Below, piece after piece: positions 35,837 through 48,639 of a stretch of 64,000 bases of DNA. Below the pieces are notes generated by a model. It searched no databases. It was given only the letters and a program-made list of their open reading frames with translations, and was not told the origin of the DNA. The stretch is taken from assembly GCA_002007465.1 (NCBI GenBank), contig LNAC01000003.1, positions 10,391,515-10,455,514 of the forward strand, written 5' to 3'. Position 1 is the stretch's first letter. The number at the start of each line of letters is the position of its first letter. Source of the DNA: Ailurus styani (taxonomy: Eukaryota; Chordata; Mammalia; Carnivora; Ailuridae). The translations under genes were made by a program, and so were the position numbers.

Positions 35837-36191
35837 CACCTATGATAAATCTTAATTTATAAATCAGGCACAGTAAGAAATTAAGAATAATTAACAAAAA
35901 CAGAACAATTATAACAATATACGGTAGTAAAAATTGTGCAAATGAGGTCTCTCAAAATATCTTCTTGTACTGTAGTCACCTTTCTTTTGATGATGTGAGA
36001 TGACAAAATGCCTGCATGATGAGATGAAGCGAGGTGAATGACACAGGAGGCATTGTGACCGAGCATTAGGCTACTATTGACCTATATGGACCTCTCCTCC
36101 TCAGAGGGAGGACCACCTGCTTCCAGACCACAGTTGACCGCAGCTAACTGAAACTATGGAAATGAAAACCAGGAGTAAAAGGGGACTATTG
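35616..36191. mobile_element. MER44/Tigger-like DNA transposon (non-autonomous, 576 bp)
   Basis: The left end CAGTAATCTCCCCCTTATCC and the inverted right end (GGGGACTATTG) form terminal inverted repeats. TA dinucleotides flank both ends (35614-35615, 36192-36193), as for Tc1/mariner-pogo elements. Inner motifs agree with MER44 as I remember it (CCAGTGGATGCTTGAAACTG, TGATGAGATGAAGCGAGGTG, TAGGCTACTATTGACC, GACCACAGTTGACCGCAGCT). There is no transposase frame. An expanded TA then CA microsatellite sits inside at about 35780-35840. Confidence 0.86.
35785..35840. repeat. (TA)n-(CA)n microsatellite inside the DNA transposon
   Basis: About eleven TA units (35785-35806) pass into CA units, then a short break, then about nine CA units (35822-35840). 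It replaces an AT-rich part of the element and probably varies between individuals. Confidence 0.9.
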
Positions 36192-36193
36192 TA

Positions 36194-37692
36194 CTTCGAT
36201 TTACTATTAACAAGGGCACCTTATTATTCTCAATACTCAGTATGTTGTCTGGGCCAAAAGTGGTTTGGAAATATTTTTGCTCTTTATATTTGTACCTATT
36301 TAGTCGCTCTTCTGAGGTCATAAGCTAAAATAGCCTATGTGCTTAAGCTCAATGAACTGTTCATGATTCCTTATTCTTTTTTTTAAGTCATTATAATTAA
36401 AAACTTCAAAATTAGTTTTCTACATGTTCCCTTCTCAATACACTAGCAGACAAAGACAGTCAATCTATAACATATTCTCAGTGATCATTGCAGTCTTCTT
36501 TTTGACCAATACTCGTCTGTTTCTATAATTTAGTGCTAATGCTGGTAGGCCTTGTGATTCACATCTTTCCTGGAACTTAATTAAATAATTGAACAACAAT
36601 CAACTTATTCACTCTCAGTAGCCCCACACGCTGGAAATGTCAATAATAATTCTCCTTTACAGAAGCAAATTCAGCGTTAATTTAGAGCTATTGGTCAGCT
36701 TTGTTAAATATGCCCAATGCACACTTGGTTGTATCTACTTAGTTGATTTACTATTGTACAAGGGTTTGTTTATTCTCACATATCTTTTTTTATTAGAAGA
36801 TGTGACATAACGTGCACACTGTTCCTGTTACATATTCAGAAGTAGAAAAATAACATTTAAATACATTGATAGTAGTTTTCTAGAATCAATGACATAAGGA
36901 ATACTGGTCTCTAATCTCACTTAAAATAAATGTACATTTTTAAAGACATTGAAATAATATTTATCATGGTTTGAAGGCCACAGGGCAGTGTTGATCCCAG
37001 GATATGCCAGACCAGCTACCAGAACAGGTTGATCAGGCCAGGCTTGAATCAGTTTACCTTGTCTCTAGATAGAGTTCTCATTTACCTCATTCTGAAACTA
37101 CATGTACCAATACACAGAAAGGATCACACTCAGTGAAATGTACATGAGACTAAGGGATGAATCAAAATGACTATTAATTTTAGTGAAAGATAACTGGAAA
37201 GGAGACTACATTGTCTCCTTGTGTTTGGTGATTGCCATATAGTCTTTGTATAAAAATAATATTGAAAAGATGTTTTCTTATAAGAAATGTACTTGAGTGA
37301 GCTTAGAGAAGGAAGCCAGAAATTTAGATAATCTGAAAAGTCATCCTAGGAGAGCTATAGACACTCTGCGGCCTTTGTCAATGCAACTGGGTATTCTGTC
37401 TGGCAACTGAAACGCTCTTGACATACTTCAAAGCTTGTTATTATTTGTTTTTTTTTCCCCAGAGTATCTTCTTTCGATGGCTTACTGTTAAGAAAAATTA
37501 ATATAATTATCATGTGCGGGTTCCAAAGTACTCAGCCAGCTTGTGACAAAGCTTGTACTAATACATAGTAAATGGTAGTATAAGACTGTAAAGTTTTCTT
37601 TCCTAGCAAGAATTGTAATGTATTCAGAGATTATATATTTTTATTTTTATTTTACTTTCCTTAGTATTAAATGTTCTTTCAATCATGAAATT
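36194..37692. other. Non-coding DNA, nothing recognised
   Basis: Mostly AT-rich and unique-looking. No long frame and no repeat family recognised. Confidence 0.38.
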
Positions 37693-37710
37693 AAGATGAG
37701 AGATGACAAG

Positions 37711-37913
37711 GGGCACCTGGCTGGCTCAGTAGGTTGAAGCCTCTGTCTTTGGCTCAGGTCATGATCTCAGGGTCCTGGGATCAAGCCCCGCATCAGGCTC
37801 CTTGCTCAGTGGGGAGCCTGCTTCCTCTTCTCTCTGCCTGCCTCTCTGCCTACTTGTAATCTCTCTCTCTCTCTCTGTGTCAAATAGATAAATAAAATCT
37901 TAAAAAAAAAAAA
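37711..37913 (+). mobile_element. Young CAN-SINE, plus orientation
   Basis: Head GGGCACCTGGCTGGCTCAGT, core GGCTCAGGTCATGATCTCAG, CTGCCTACTTGTAATCTCTC and tail CAAATAGATAAATAAAATCT plus poly-A. An 18-bp target-site duplication AAGATGAGRAATGACAAG-type (one mismatch) lies at 37693-37710 and 37914-37931. Confidence 0.96.
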
Positions 37914-37931
37914 AAGATGAGAAATGACAAG

Positions 37932-39170
<1,239 letters not shown>

Positions 39171-39194
39171 TAATGGCAAAAGTAACTTACTTTA

Positions 39195-39393
39195 TTTTTT
39201 TTTAATTTTTATTTATTTGTTTGTTTGAGAGAGAGAGAAAGAGACAGCAGGAGCAGGGAGGAGGGGCAGAGAGAGAGGGAGAAGCAGACTTCCTGCTCAG
39301 CAGGAAGCCTGCCCTGGGGCTGATTACAGAACCCTGGGATCATGACCTGAGCTGAAGGCAGATACTTAACCAACTGAGCCACCCAAGGGCCCT
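39195..39393 (-). mobile_element. CAN-SINE inserted just downstream of the ENOPH1 copy
   Basis: T-rich tail, TTATTTGTTTGTTTGAGAGA, GAAGCAGACTTCCTGCTCAG and a head ending GAGCCACCCAAGGGCCCT. A target-site duplication of about 17 bp (AAAAGTAACTTACTTTA at 39178-39194, GAAAGTCATTTACTTTA at 39394-39410, a few differences) brackets it. The decay of the duplication indicates some age, and the pseudogene must be older. The minus-strand frame at 39209-39445 is the SINE itself. Confidence 0.94.
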
Positions 39394-39410
39394 GAAAGTC
39401 ATTTACTTTA

Positions 39411-42400
39411 AAAAGGCATATATACACACCCACATCAGTAAGCAAGTGTATATATGTGTATGTTTACATGGACTTCCACAGGCACCTATGTGAAAACAAA
39501 ACAAAGCAAAGCAAAAAAACCCTCAGTTCAGTGAAAAGAAAACGTATTTAAAGATGCTTTCTATGCAGAAATTGTTTGAAACCACAACTCTAACTCTCAG
39601 TGAGGGCAAAATGTAGCCGTTAGGAGAATTACTGCAATGCAGATCAGACATGTTAGGATTCCCAAGTCGTGTACCAGAATGGAAGGGTAAGTTTGAGAAG
39701 TAATTCCGAAGCCTTGTTATTTTAAACCTGGGAGTAGTTCACAGACTTATTCCTATAATAATTCATTTCTCTTTTAAATTAAATTATCAGTTAGAAAATT
39801 GCAAGAGCTGAATTTCAAAATATTAGCCTCCCTCTATACAAAACACAAAGTTACTTGTTTCTACTCCAAAAGAGAGCAAAACTGGGAAAGGAAACTCATT
39901 TGAGTCTTGATGAAGCAAGCATCTATAACTGAAGAGACTTGCTAATCATCGTGGTACTCCCAGAAAGTGTTTGCCTTACCAATGAAAAAGGGGCATTGAT
40001 TTAACAGCTAAAACAGGAATATGGTTCTTAATGTTTAACGGAATAGTTGCCAGTTGTTATGATTATAATTTTATAGTTGTCTTACTAACTGCTTTTTAGC
40101 ACAGTTTGAGAATATATACATTGCTATTAACTATTGAAAAAGAAAAAATTTACTAAAATCATTCCATAAAAACCTTCTAAAAGAAACCTAATAATGTAAT
40201 ATTTCCCTCCATAATGGATATAAATTCTATAACAGCATTATTTATCCTGGCTCAATCCTAATGTGATGTCAGGTCAATTTCACGTTGTGATTAATAAAAA
40301 ATTTTCTTCTTCAAAAAATGTAATAAAATGAAGTCAAGGAAATATAGTAGGCATCACATCTACTGTATCTACTAAGAGCTCAGTGTGTATTGTAGGTGGT
40401 GATAGCAAGTGCCTCTTTGGAAAAATAAACTTAAGGGGAGAATAGTGAAAACAACTAATTTTGCAGCTAATGTTAAACATAGTGATGTGTAAGAGAAACC
40501 AAAGTCCATAGGCTTCCATCTCCAACTTTAAAAACCAAAAATGATTCCAATATAAAAGAACTCCCATGTTAGAAATAAAAATAATGCATTAAGTTATAAA
40601 CACTAAGTTGAAAGTATCATAATGTACACATCAGTTTTTTCAAAAGAAAACACTTAAAAACCTATTTATGCTTTGTTATAGTACGATATGGTGATAAATA
40701 GTATATTTAACATAGTGTTGTGGTGAGGAATAGTGAGTTGATGTATGACAATTATTTAGAAACAGATAGTTGATAATTAGTATTTACTGCTGAGAGTAGT
40801 AGGAGAAGTAAAGTATCAAAGTATTATGTTGTTCTTTTGTCTATTATGTTGACAAGATTAAGTTACGGCAGTAATTTGGAAATCACTCATTTTGTGCTAG
40901 ACACTATGTTAGCTCCTGGGATACAAAGTACTTTTTATCTTCAAAAGGTCTTACTTCATCAAGATTCTAAAGATAAAGATTTAAAGATTTAAAGATAAAA
41001 AGAACTACAAGTAATCTTATCAATTGAACGACCTCTGTAGTTTGAATCTGCACTAAAAACTAAGTAGAATATAAGAGCACAAACTGGAGATGTCCCACCA
41101 ATATGTCTTTGGCCTTACTTGAGTTCTCATTGAACTCATTGAGTTCTATTGATTTCTAAAAGCCTGGGAGTTTTGACTGATGAGAGCAGACAAATACTCC
41201 AGTTCCCTCATTTGATACCTCCCTTTGCCAAACTGGGATAACGCTGAAGTATGCATTTTAAACTATATCCAGAATTTTCCTCACAGGACTAAGCTTTAGT
41301 GCCCACAGTATCTGTCTTGATAATGCTTTTTATTATGCTACCCAACCTTCCCTATGTCACTCTCCTACTGGTGTTGTTCATACCTCCCAAGTAAGCTACC
41401 TATATTCTAATCCTTGCTTTGGGGTCTCTCTGGTTCTAGCAACTCTCAAAGAAAACACTAGACTAAGCTTACAGTCTCATGGGGAGATCATATACAGAGG
41501 TTAATTACCCATAAAATTTTAGAATATTATGGCAAATATTACGACCCTCAGAACAAAAGTATCTGAGTTCCAGTCCTTGATTCTTCACAGTTTATCTCCG
41601 AAACAAGGAAACCTGTTGTCCCTTATTTGTCAAGTAAGGTTTTGGATGGCTGAATGATCTAGACTATCCTCCTAGGCTAACTTTACGATTCTAAGATTAT
41701 AAATCTCTAGAAGGTTTGCTTCCATAAATAGTCTGTCATACTTTTGAAAATGAAAGTTTGGGAACAGATAGATGTTTCTTATGGACCTGATAATTTTTGT
41801 GTATGCATTCATTCTCCTATTCATTTATTCCACAGAACTTATTAAATATCTGCTCTGCATACATCACTATAGATGTCCATTATTAATAAGCAGCTACTAG
41901 CCACATGTGACTAACTTTAAATTTAAAATAATTAAAAGTCAATAAAATTAAAAATTCAATTGTCAGTCTCTCTAGTCACATTTCAAGTGTTCAATAGCCA
42001 TTGTGTGTCTAGTGCCAACTATATTGTATGGCACAATTGTAGAATATTCCCATCATGGAGAAAAATATATTGGATAGAGCTGCTTGGAACGATGAATAAA
42101 TTAAATCAGACAACCAGCTTTCAAGAAATAATACCTAAAAATTTCAGTAATAGTTGGGCATAATTGATATTAAGTGAGTATTTGCAATCACAAACTTTAT
42201 AATCATTTATATATAAGTTTTCATGGGAGGCTTCCTGGTAGATAGAGAATCTGAAGGTTTGTCAGAAGAGCAGACTGTTACAGGTTTTAGCGGCATTTAA
42301 ATAGAAATGGGTCAGGGAAGTTCTTTGAACATTTTTTTGACTTAAATTAATAGAAAGAAACAAACTGTAGAGTAAAATCATAAAATAGTCAAATAACCCT

Positions 42401-42819
42401 GCTTTAAATATATCCTTATAACCACTAACGTTATGAGGATATATAGACGAGAGTTATAGAAACAATTGAAAGTTTCTTTGTCTCGTATATTTTAATTTTC
42501 TTGCTTGATGTAAGTGGAAACTATTTATAATGAAAGAGCACTTTCAAAAAACTTGCCTTTGCATTAAGTTTCTTAAATTTCATATAGGTTGTCATTTGTA
42601 TCTTTCTTATTTGCATCCACCACAATACCTAATAGTAACTAAGAAATACCTGTTGGATGATGTCATGGGTAATTATCACTCTTCCAGTCTTGTAATCTTT
42701 CTTTTGGAAAAAAAATAAAATAAAATAAAAATAAGGTGATTTAAAACATCTCTTTAATGTCCAATGTAGTTTAGTTGTCTTTACATGTGTAAGTTTCCTT
42801 GGTTTGCATTTAAATTCTC
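39411..42819. other. Non-coding DNA, with a possible L2 trace
   Basis: About 3.4 kb, largely unrecognised and AT-rich. At 41810-41880, ATTCATTCTCCTATTCATTT and TTAAATATCTGCTCTGCATA may be a minus-strand L2 3' end. At 40890-40960, TTTTGTGCTAGACACTATGT may be another. The minus-strand frame at 40334-40567 has no support. Confidence 0.35.
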
Positions 42820-43190
42820 CTCTTCACCTCAGTTTCCTCATCTCTAAATGAGTTAATAATATTACTTCCAGGGGCGCTTGGGTGGCTCAATTGGTTATGT
42901 ATCTAACTCTTGATTTCAGCTCTGGTTATGATCTCGGGGTCTTGGGATTGAGCCTTCAAGTCAGGCTCCCTGCTCAGTGGGGAGTCTGCTTGAGATTCTC
43001 TCCCTCCCTCTCCCTCTGCCCTTCCTCCCACTCACTCGTGCTCTCTCTCTCTCAAAATAAATAAATAAATCTTTAAGAAAGAATGATGATATCACCTCCA
43101 TCACAAGGTGGCTGTAAGGAAGTAAATGAAATAAATAATCTAAAAACACTTAGAATAGTGCTTGGCACGTAACAAATTCTCTTGAAGGGC
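42820..43190 (+). mobile_element. MIR SINE, plus strand, split by a CAN-SINE
   Basis: The left part (42825-42870: CTTCACCTCAGTTTCCTCAT, TCTAAATGAGTTAATAATAT) and the right part (43086-43190: GTGGCTGTAAGGAAGTAAAT, ACACTTAGAATAGTGCTTGG) join into one MIR when the CAN-SINE between them is removed. The order shows the MIR was there first. Confidence 0.75.
42871..43085 (+). mobile_element. CAN-SINE nested in a MIR
   Basis: Head GGGGCGCTTGGGTGGCTCAA, core CAGCTCTGGTTATGATCTCG, GGGAGTCTGCTTGAGATTCT and tail AAAATAAATAAATAAATCTT. The flanks AATATTACTTCCA and GATATCACCTCCA look like a decayed target-site duplication. The opposite-strand frames at 42882-43064 and 42961-43149 lie inside or across this element. 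Confidence 0.93.
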
Positions 43191-44829
43191 TTTTTTGTGA
43201 ATATTGTTGCTGTTCTTATTGTTGTTTTCAGATACTCATTAGGACATCATTAGGATATCTGGGATCCACTGCAAATAAGACCTGAGTTAAGATGTCTAGC
43301 TGTATAATCAGATACATCAGTAAAACTATCATTGATAATGAGTGAGCACATCCCTTTGTACCCTTAAATGGGACCTCTATTAGGAAGTGCTTCTGTTTAC
43401 CTATCAGCTACCTTTGTTCCTTTAAAAAACTGGGGGGACAAGGTATTTTGGTAAATGCCTTGATATCCAAAATAGATGTTATAGAATATTATTTCCCATC
43501 ATACCCTATAAATATGAATTTCAAAGCTTCATCTTTGTGCATTTTATTAATTAAAGGGCGATTATATTTGTTGCCCAGACATTAAGTAAAGTGCTGAATC
43601 TAAGACCTGCATCCTTTAAACCTAATCTTGACCTCTTAATAGCAGAGGCTCTTACTGCCTTGTCTAGGAAGAATCTCTGTATGTTCTAGATGTGTGGTAA
43701 TTATGTCGATTTGCCTAAAGGAGTGTTGTTGAGATCATGATGTCATCTCAAGGGTAATGGATGCTTCAGGGTTGTTGAATATTTAATTTGGCAGAAGAGG
43801 TCAAAGGAAAGAGATGTTACACTACTTTTCAAATGTTTTAAGACAGAGAAAATGAGAAGCACAAACAAACCAGTAAAAATAACTGATGGAAACCTCCATA
43901 TACACAGTCCCAATCTGAAAGAACAGTAATATTGTGTTAAGAATAACATATCTATGGTGTGATTAAGTATCTTTCATTGTAGTGTAGTAATTATAAAATT
44001 TACATTAGCAAATACAAATATGTACTCTGCCTGTGTACTTAGTAGTTGATGTTGTATTCACTTTTATTATTTTAAAAAGTGCCATGATTATTGTAAATAC
44101 AATACTAAAAGAAAGTCCATATACATGTACATAAAAATATTATCAGCTGTTTCCTGAGAAATTTATGTTGCTTAAATAATTTAGAGTAATTGTTAAGTAA
44201 TTGTGTGCATTCAAAGAGGTAGTGTCTTAGTGATTACTCTTTTGGGTAAGACTTTATTTCTAGATTAAAATATATATTGAATTTTTATCTTAAAATAATA
44301 TCAAGCCTCATCACACCCTTGAAAGTATTATCAAGTAATCTTTTTAAAAACATACAACCTCCATATTGTTACTCTTTGACTCTTGGACTATAGTAACACT
44401 TTCTTAATATTTAGGTGTCCCCCTGAAAAATTTTAAAATTTTTCAGTGATGATAGAAGTGTTGCCAAGATACAAAATGATACTTCTTTATCATAACTCCA
44501 AGGCTCTCTATGGATCCCTAATGCTCCATGAACCTTGGGATAACAAACCCTTATTTGAATAATGACATAGAGGTAGAAATTAAGTATCATTCATTTTCAT
44601 TCTCAAATCATGTACGAAGAATGACTCTAATAATCGCTTTGAACAAGACTTCCAGAATAAGTACCCGTGTTAAATTGAAATTTGTGATTATAATCTAAGC
44701 CCAAGTAACTTCTGAAAAACAATACGTCACAGCCCCAAGTGGCCATCTTGTCAACTTCCCTATACTCATCCAGCCTAGCCTGGACTGATCAGTAGATGAT
44801 AAATGGAAAAATAGATTCTCTCTCTGTGT
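43191..44829. other. Non-coding DNA with a 24-bp perfect palindrome
   Basis: No gene or repeat family recognised. A perfect palindrome with no spacer (arms CTGAAAAATTTT and AAAATTTTTCAG) lies at 44423-44446. Confidence 0.4.
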
Positions 44830-44904
44830 GTCTTACATTAAAATTAGAGCATATTATACACACAATTTTGTGGGCTGGTGTTTTAATTTAAAAATACACA
44901 TTAA

Positions 44905-45099
44905 GGGGCACCTGGGTGTAGTCAGTTGAGTGTCTGCCTTCGGCTCAGGTCATGATCCCAGGGTCCTGGGATTGAGCCCTGCATCAGATCTGTGCTCCAC
45001 ACAGAGTTTGCTTGTCCCTCTCCCTCTGCCCCTCTTCCCCGCTTGTGTGGTCTCTCTCTCTCTCTCTCTCTCAAATAAATAAATAAAATCTTTTTTAAA
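44905..45099 (+). mobile_element. CAN-SINE nested in an old L1
   Basis: Head GGGGCACCTGGGTGTAGTCA (with an extra TA), core GGCTCAGGTCATGATCCCAG, a (CT)n run and tail AAATAAATAAATAAAATCTT. A target-site duplication AAAATACACWTTAA-type lies at 44891-44904 and about 45100-45113. Confidence 0.94.
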
Positions 45100-45141
45100 A
45101 AAATACACTTTAAAGATCAGTCCACATCAGTACACACAGAA

Positions 45142-45338
45142 GAGGGCACCTGGGTGGCTCAGTTGGTTAAGCGGCTGCCTTCGGCTCAGGTCATGATCCC
45201 AGGGTCCAGGGATCGAGTCCCGCATCAGGCTCCCTGCTTGGTGGAGAGTCTGCTTCTCCCTCTCCCTCTGTCTGCTGCTCTGCCTACTTGTGCTCTCTAT
45301 CTCTCTGTCAAATAAATAAATAAAATCTTTTAAAAAAA
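45142..45338 (+). mobile_element. Second CAN-SINE nested in the same old L1
   Basis: Head GGGCACCTGGGTGGCTCAGT, core GGCTCAGGTCATGATCCCAG, TCTGCTTCTCCCTCTCCCTC and tail CAAATAAATAAATAAAATCT. The target-site duplication AGTACACAMAGAA lies at 45129-45141 and 45339-45351, with one mismatch. It sits only about 42 bp from the previous SINE, in the same orientation. The minus-strand frame at 45127-45360 is its complement. Confidence 0.95.
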
Positions 45339-45740
45339 AGTACACAAAGAACAACCTCATTCTTTTAATGTCTTCAAATAATCCATCGTGTGGTGAACCA
45401 TGATTTATTTAACCTGTCCCCAATTAATAGACATTTAGATTGCTTTCAGTCCTTTGCTGCTACAAACTATAATGCAATGAATACTTTTGAATGGAGAAAA
45501 CTTTTGTAGGTTTAGTTCCTTGAAATGGAACTGCTGGTATAAATGGCATATGCATATTTAATTTTTATATGTTGGGTGAATTATCCTCCATAACACATGT
45601 TAGCAAATTTTCCTCCATAGACAACATTAATTTTCACTTCCACCACCAATGAATGACTGTGATAATCCAAACTTTTAAGGATTCAGCACCATTTACTTTG
45701 GTTTTGTCAACCAAATCGATGCGTTGGGAATACATTCAGA

Positions 45741-47356
45741 TGACTTCCAGTTTAACTTGTTGGCATAGTTGAGGAACAGTAATGTTTCAGATCTCTGCAA
45801 TTCTCTTCAAATGTCTTGTCTTGTAGAAAAAATGCCATGATTGCTGTGCCAAATATTTAGTTGAAATCTTAGGATTATTGGGTGCTAATACAACCCAAAG
45901 TCTTTTTGGCCTAATAGTTCCATTACTATTTTATTCAGCTAATTAACATGAAACAGTCCATTAGTATTAAATATGTATGTATTTAAGCCATAAACTAAAA
46001 AGGGGAAAAAAACTGTAGCTATTTAAAAGATTGTATCAGAGATAATAGCCTGAAAGTAGTCTAAAAGTTAAGCCAAAAAATATCTGAACCAAACAAGAAT
46101 CAAATTGTATGTGAGAAAATAATGAAATGTTTGAAGTGTAGTTTTTATGATTTCTGTGCATCCTTTCCTTGCCTATAAATGAAAATGCTGAAGTGCTCCA
46201 GGAAATGTTATGTTTTTGTAGCATTCCTACCCTGGTAATAATTAGGAAGCACTAAAAATGCTCATGAAAACCGTGTTCCACAAACTAACTGAAATTCACA
46301 CATGGTTAAATAAGTAACCTAACATGCCAAAGCAAACATTTTATATGGCTTCTCATTACTAAACCTTGAAAACAAATCCGCTGAAGTAGTTTGTTATCAT
46401 CCATTTAAATTATATCCTCTAATTTAATCAAAAGCTTTTCTTTAGGGCAAAATAGTTCAGTGTGTGTGTGGATGTTGATGTAAATGTTGCTGAAGAAATG
46501 AGGCAGACGTTCTAAGTATGACTTAGATTGTTAATGAGTATCTTTACACATGGCTTTACCATGACACGGTGATAGATGCTTGGTTTCACTGTCCTCCATA
46601 AACCACAAGACAGGGTCCTGCTCGTGGATACTGAGTTCAAATCTCAGACCTTTGCAATCTGCAGGCATAAAACTAATGTTTTCACAAGATAAAAGAAATA
46701 GGTCTTTTTTTGGTAAGATTGCATAATTCCAAGATCAGCATCCATCTGTGTATATATTTTTTTTCTCTTAGCTTATGTTAATAGCTTTATTTGACAATTT
46801 AATGTTTTCCTTTTTCCTCCTAACAGCAGGTGAAAGAATTCATAAATCTGCCATGAACAGTTGCCAATGAATATTCATATCTAGGATGTCTGATTGCAGC
46901 AGTTTGACATTTTTATTTGATTTCCATCAAGAAAAAGAAATGCTTTGTTTCTTAATTCGTAATGCATTCTAATCGGTTTCTGCACATTATACCCTGGTTA
47001 AGTTATTGTAATTGTCAGTATCAAACAACTAATTTAGAAATAAGAATATTTGTTATAGCCCAGAAAAAATTGTGACCAACAATTATTCTCACAAACTCGT
47101 TGAAAATACTATATCTTTGAGTTTTATTGAGTAATTTGTATTAAAAAAATAATGTCCATCCTGAGGACCTTCATTTCTTATCCTAAATGTATTTTCTATT
47201 GAACGTGCTAGTATGCCCTGTTGGATGAGCTGATCAGGTCTCTATTGATGTAGGAGTCTCACAAGTATGTAACATAAGCTTAGTGGGGTCTATTTCCTGT
47301 AGATCACTGTTCGATGAATTAGAAGACATAATTGGGTCAACCAGAGCCAATACAAG
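45741..47356. other. Non-coding DNA, possibly with conserved sequence
   Basis: No repeat recognised. The stretch at about 46815-47040 (AGGTGAAAGAATTCATAAAT, GCCATGAACAGTTGCCAATG) looks non-repetitive and could be a conserved non-coding element. That is only an impression from composition. Confidence 0.3.
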
Positions 47357-47370
47357 CTTGATACAAGGTT

Positions 47371-47573
47371 GTTGTTTTTTTTAAATTTTATTTATTTATT
47401 TGACAGAGAGAGAGAGAGGGAGATCACAAGTAGGCAGAGAGGCAGGCAGAGAGAGGGGGAAGCAGGCTCCCTGCTGAGCAGGAAGCCTGATGTGGGACTC
47501 GATCCCAGGACTCTGAGATCATGACCTGAGACGGAGGCAGAGGCTTAACCCACTGAGCCACCCAGGTGCCCCG
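47371..47573 (-). mobile_element. Young CAN-SINE, minus orientation
   Basis: T-rich tail, AAATTTTATTTATTTATTTG, GATCACAAGTAGGCAGAGAG, AAGCAGGCTCCCTGCTGAGC and a head ending GAGCCACCCAGGTGCCCC. The target-site duplication CTTGATACAAGGTT (47357-47370) is matched by GTTTGATACAAGTTT right after the element, with small differences. Confidence 0.95.
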
Positions 47574-47724
47574 TTTGATACAAGTTTAGTGGGTATTTGT
47601 GGTTACCTGTTAAAAGTCCAGACATACACAGAAGCAAAATTAACTTTTTAATTAACTGCCTTTAGATTGTTCTGCTTTTGGATTGATCCTTTTTCACAAT
47701 TCTTCTTAAGTTAAAGATACAGAC

Positions 47725-47890
47725 TCATCTGAAAAGCTTGCTAAGATACAGATTTCTGAGCGATAACCCTAGAAATTCTTAATCTCTAAGAATTGGGTGG
47801 GGCCCAATATTTTTATTTCTAACAAGTTCTTAGATAGTGATAATACTGATCTTCCAGAGTGTATTTAAATATCTTATGGTGCTGGTTCTC
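47725..47890 (+). mobile_element. MER5A-like hAT element
   Basis: TGAAAAGCTTGCTAAGATAC, AGATTTCTGAGCGATAACCC, AATTGGGTGGGGCCCAATAT and CTAACAAGTTCTTAGATAGT are diverged MER5A sequence. There is no transposase. Confidence 0.58.
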
Positions 47891-48639
47891 TATTGATCTT
47901 TTATAAAATATACACAAGTCTTTTAGATGAAAACACAGTACAGCAAATGATTAAGAAATCTGTACTGGCCGACAGATTGCAGGAATCAAATGTTCAGAAC
48001 AACATACACATTCAGCAGTTCAACACAGCAAGTGTTTTCTTTAATCCAGGTTCTGCATAGTGTTTTCTACCTATGGTTTCTATTATATGTGAGGAGTTAA
48101 AAACTAAGAGTAATTTATTTTTAAATCCTCTTATGAAGTAAAATCTGCATTCCCCAGCTCCATTTTTTTATTGAAAAGCTGAATATAATGTAACAGTAAA
48201 TTAATGAATCTCTATTCTTAATTATCTATGAATAAAATACAAGAGAAAAATATATAACAGATTAGAAGAGAAAACCATGGGAATTAGAGGGCATTTCCCT
48301 AGCCTGTTACTGAATTCAAAGGATTTATTTTTACTTATGATTTATGAAATGCTGATCTCTTTGTTTTGCAAAGTAGACCCATATTTTGAATTTTTTAAAA
48401 TTTTAATACATCTTCACTACCAAAAATAATTTTGTTGGCCCATTGGGTTTACGCACTGACTGTGAACAAAAGCATTTTTTGTTTGTTTTCTTATTCCCCC
48501 TGTGGTGGTAGTGGTAGGGGTTGTTTTAAGCAGTAACTTTTCCCAAGACTTTGTGAGAAACCCAGACTTCTTAACTTGGTTTCTCTACCTCAGTAGCATC
48601 CCTTCCAAGGGTTTTCCTTTGTTTCCAGGCATTTTTCTA
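47891..48639. other. Non-coding DNA, nothing recognised
   Basis: AT-rich, with a short GGT-rich stretch near 48503-48520. Confidence 0.35.

Larger units (their letters stand above)
44830..45740 (-). mobile_element. Old LINE-1 (L1M type) 3' part, minus strand, interrupted by two SINEs
   Basis: Reading across the two SINEs, the plus strand gives the complement of an old L1: GATCAGTCCACATCAGTACA, AACAACCTCATTC, CATGATTTATTTAACCTGTC, CCAATTAATAGACATTTAGA, TGAAATGGAACTGCTGGTAT, TTATCCTCCATAACACATGT and CACTTCCACCACCAATGAAT. This is the region around the end of ORF2, without usable frames. The pieces are about 44830-44904, 45100-45141 and 45339-45740. Confidence 0.75.
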
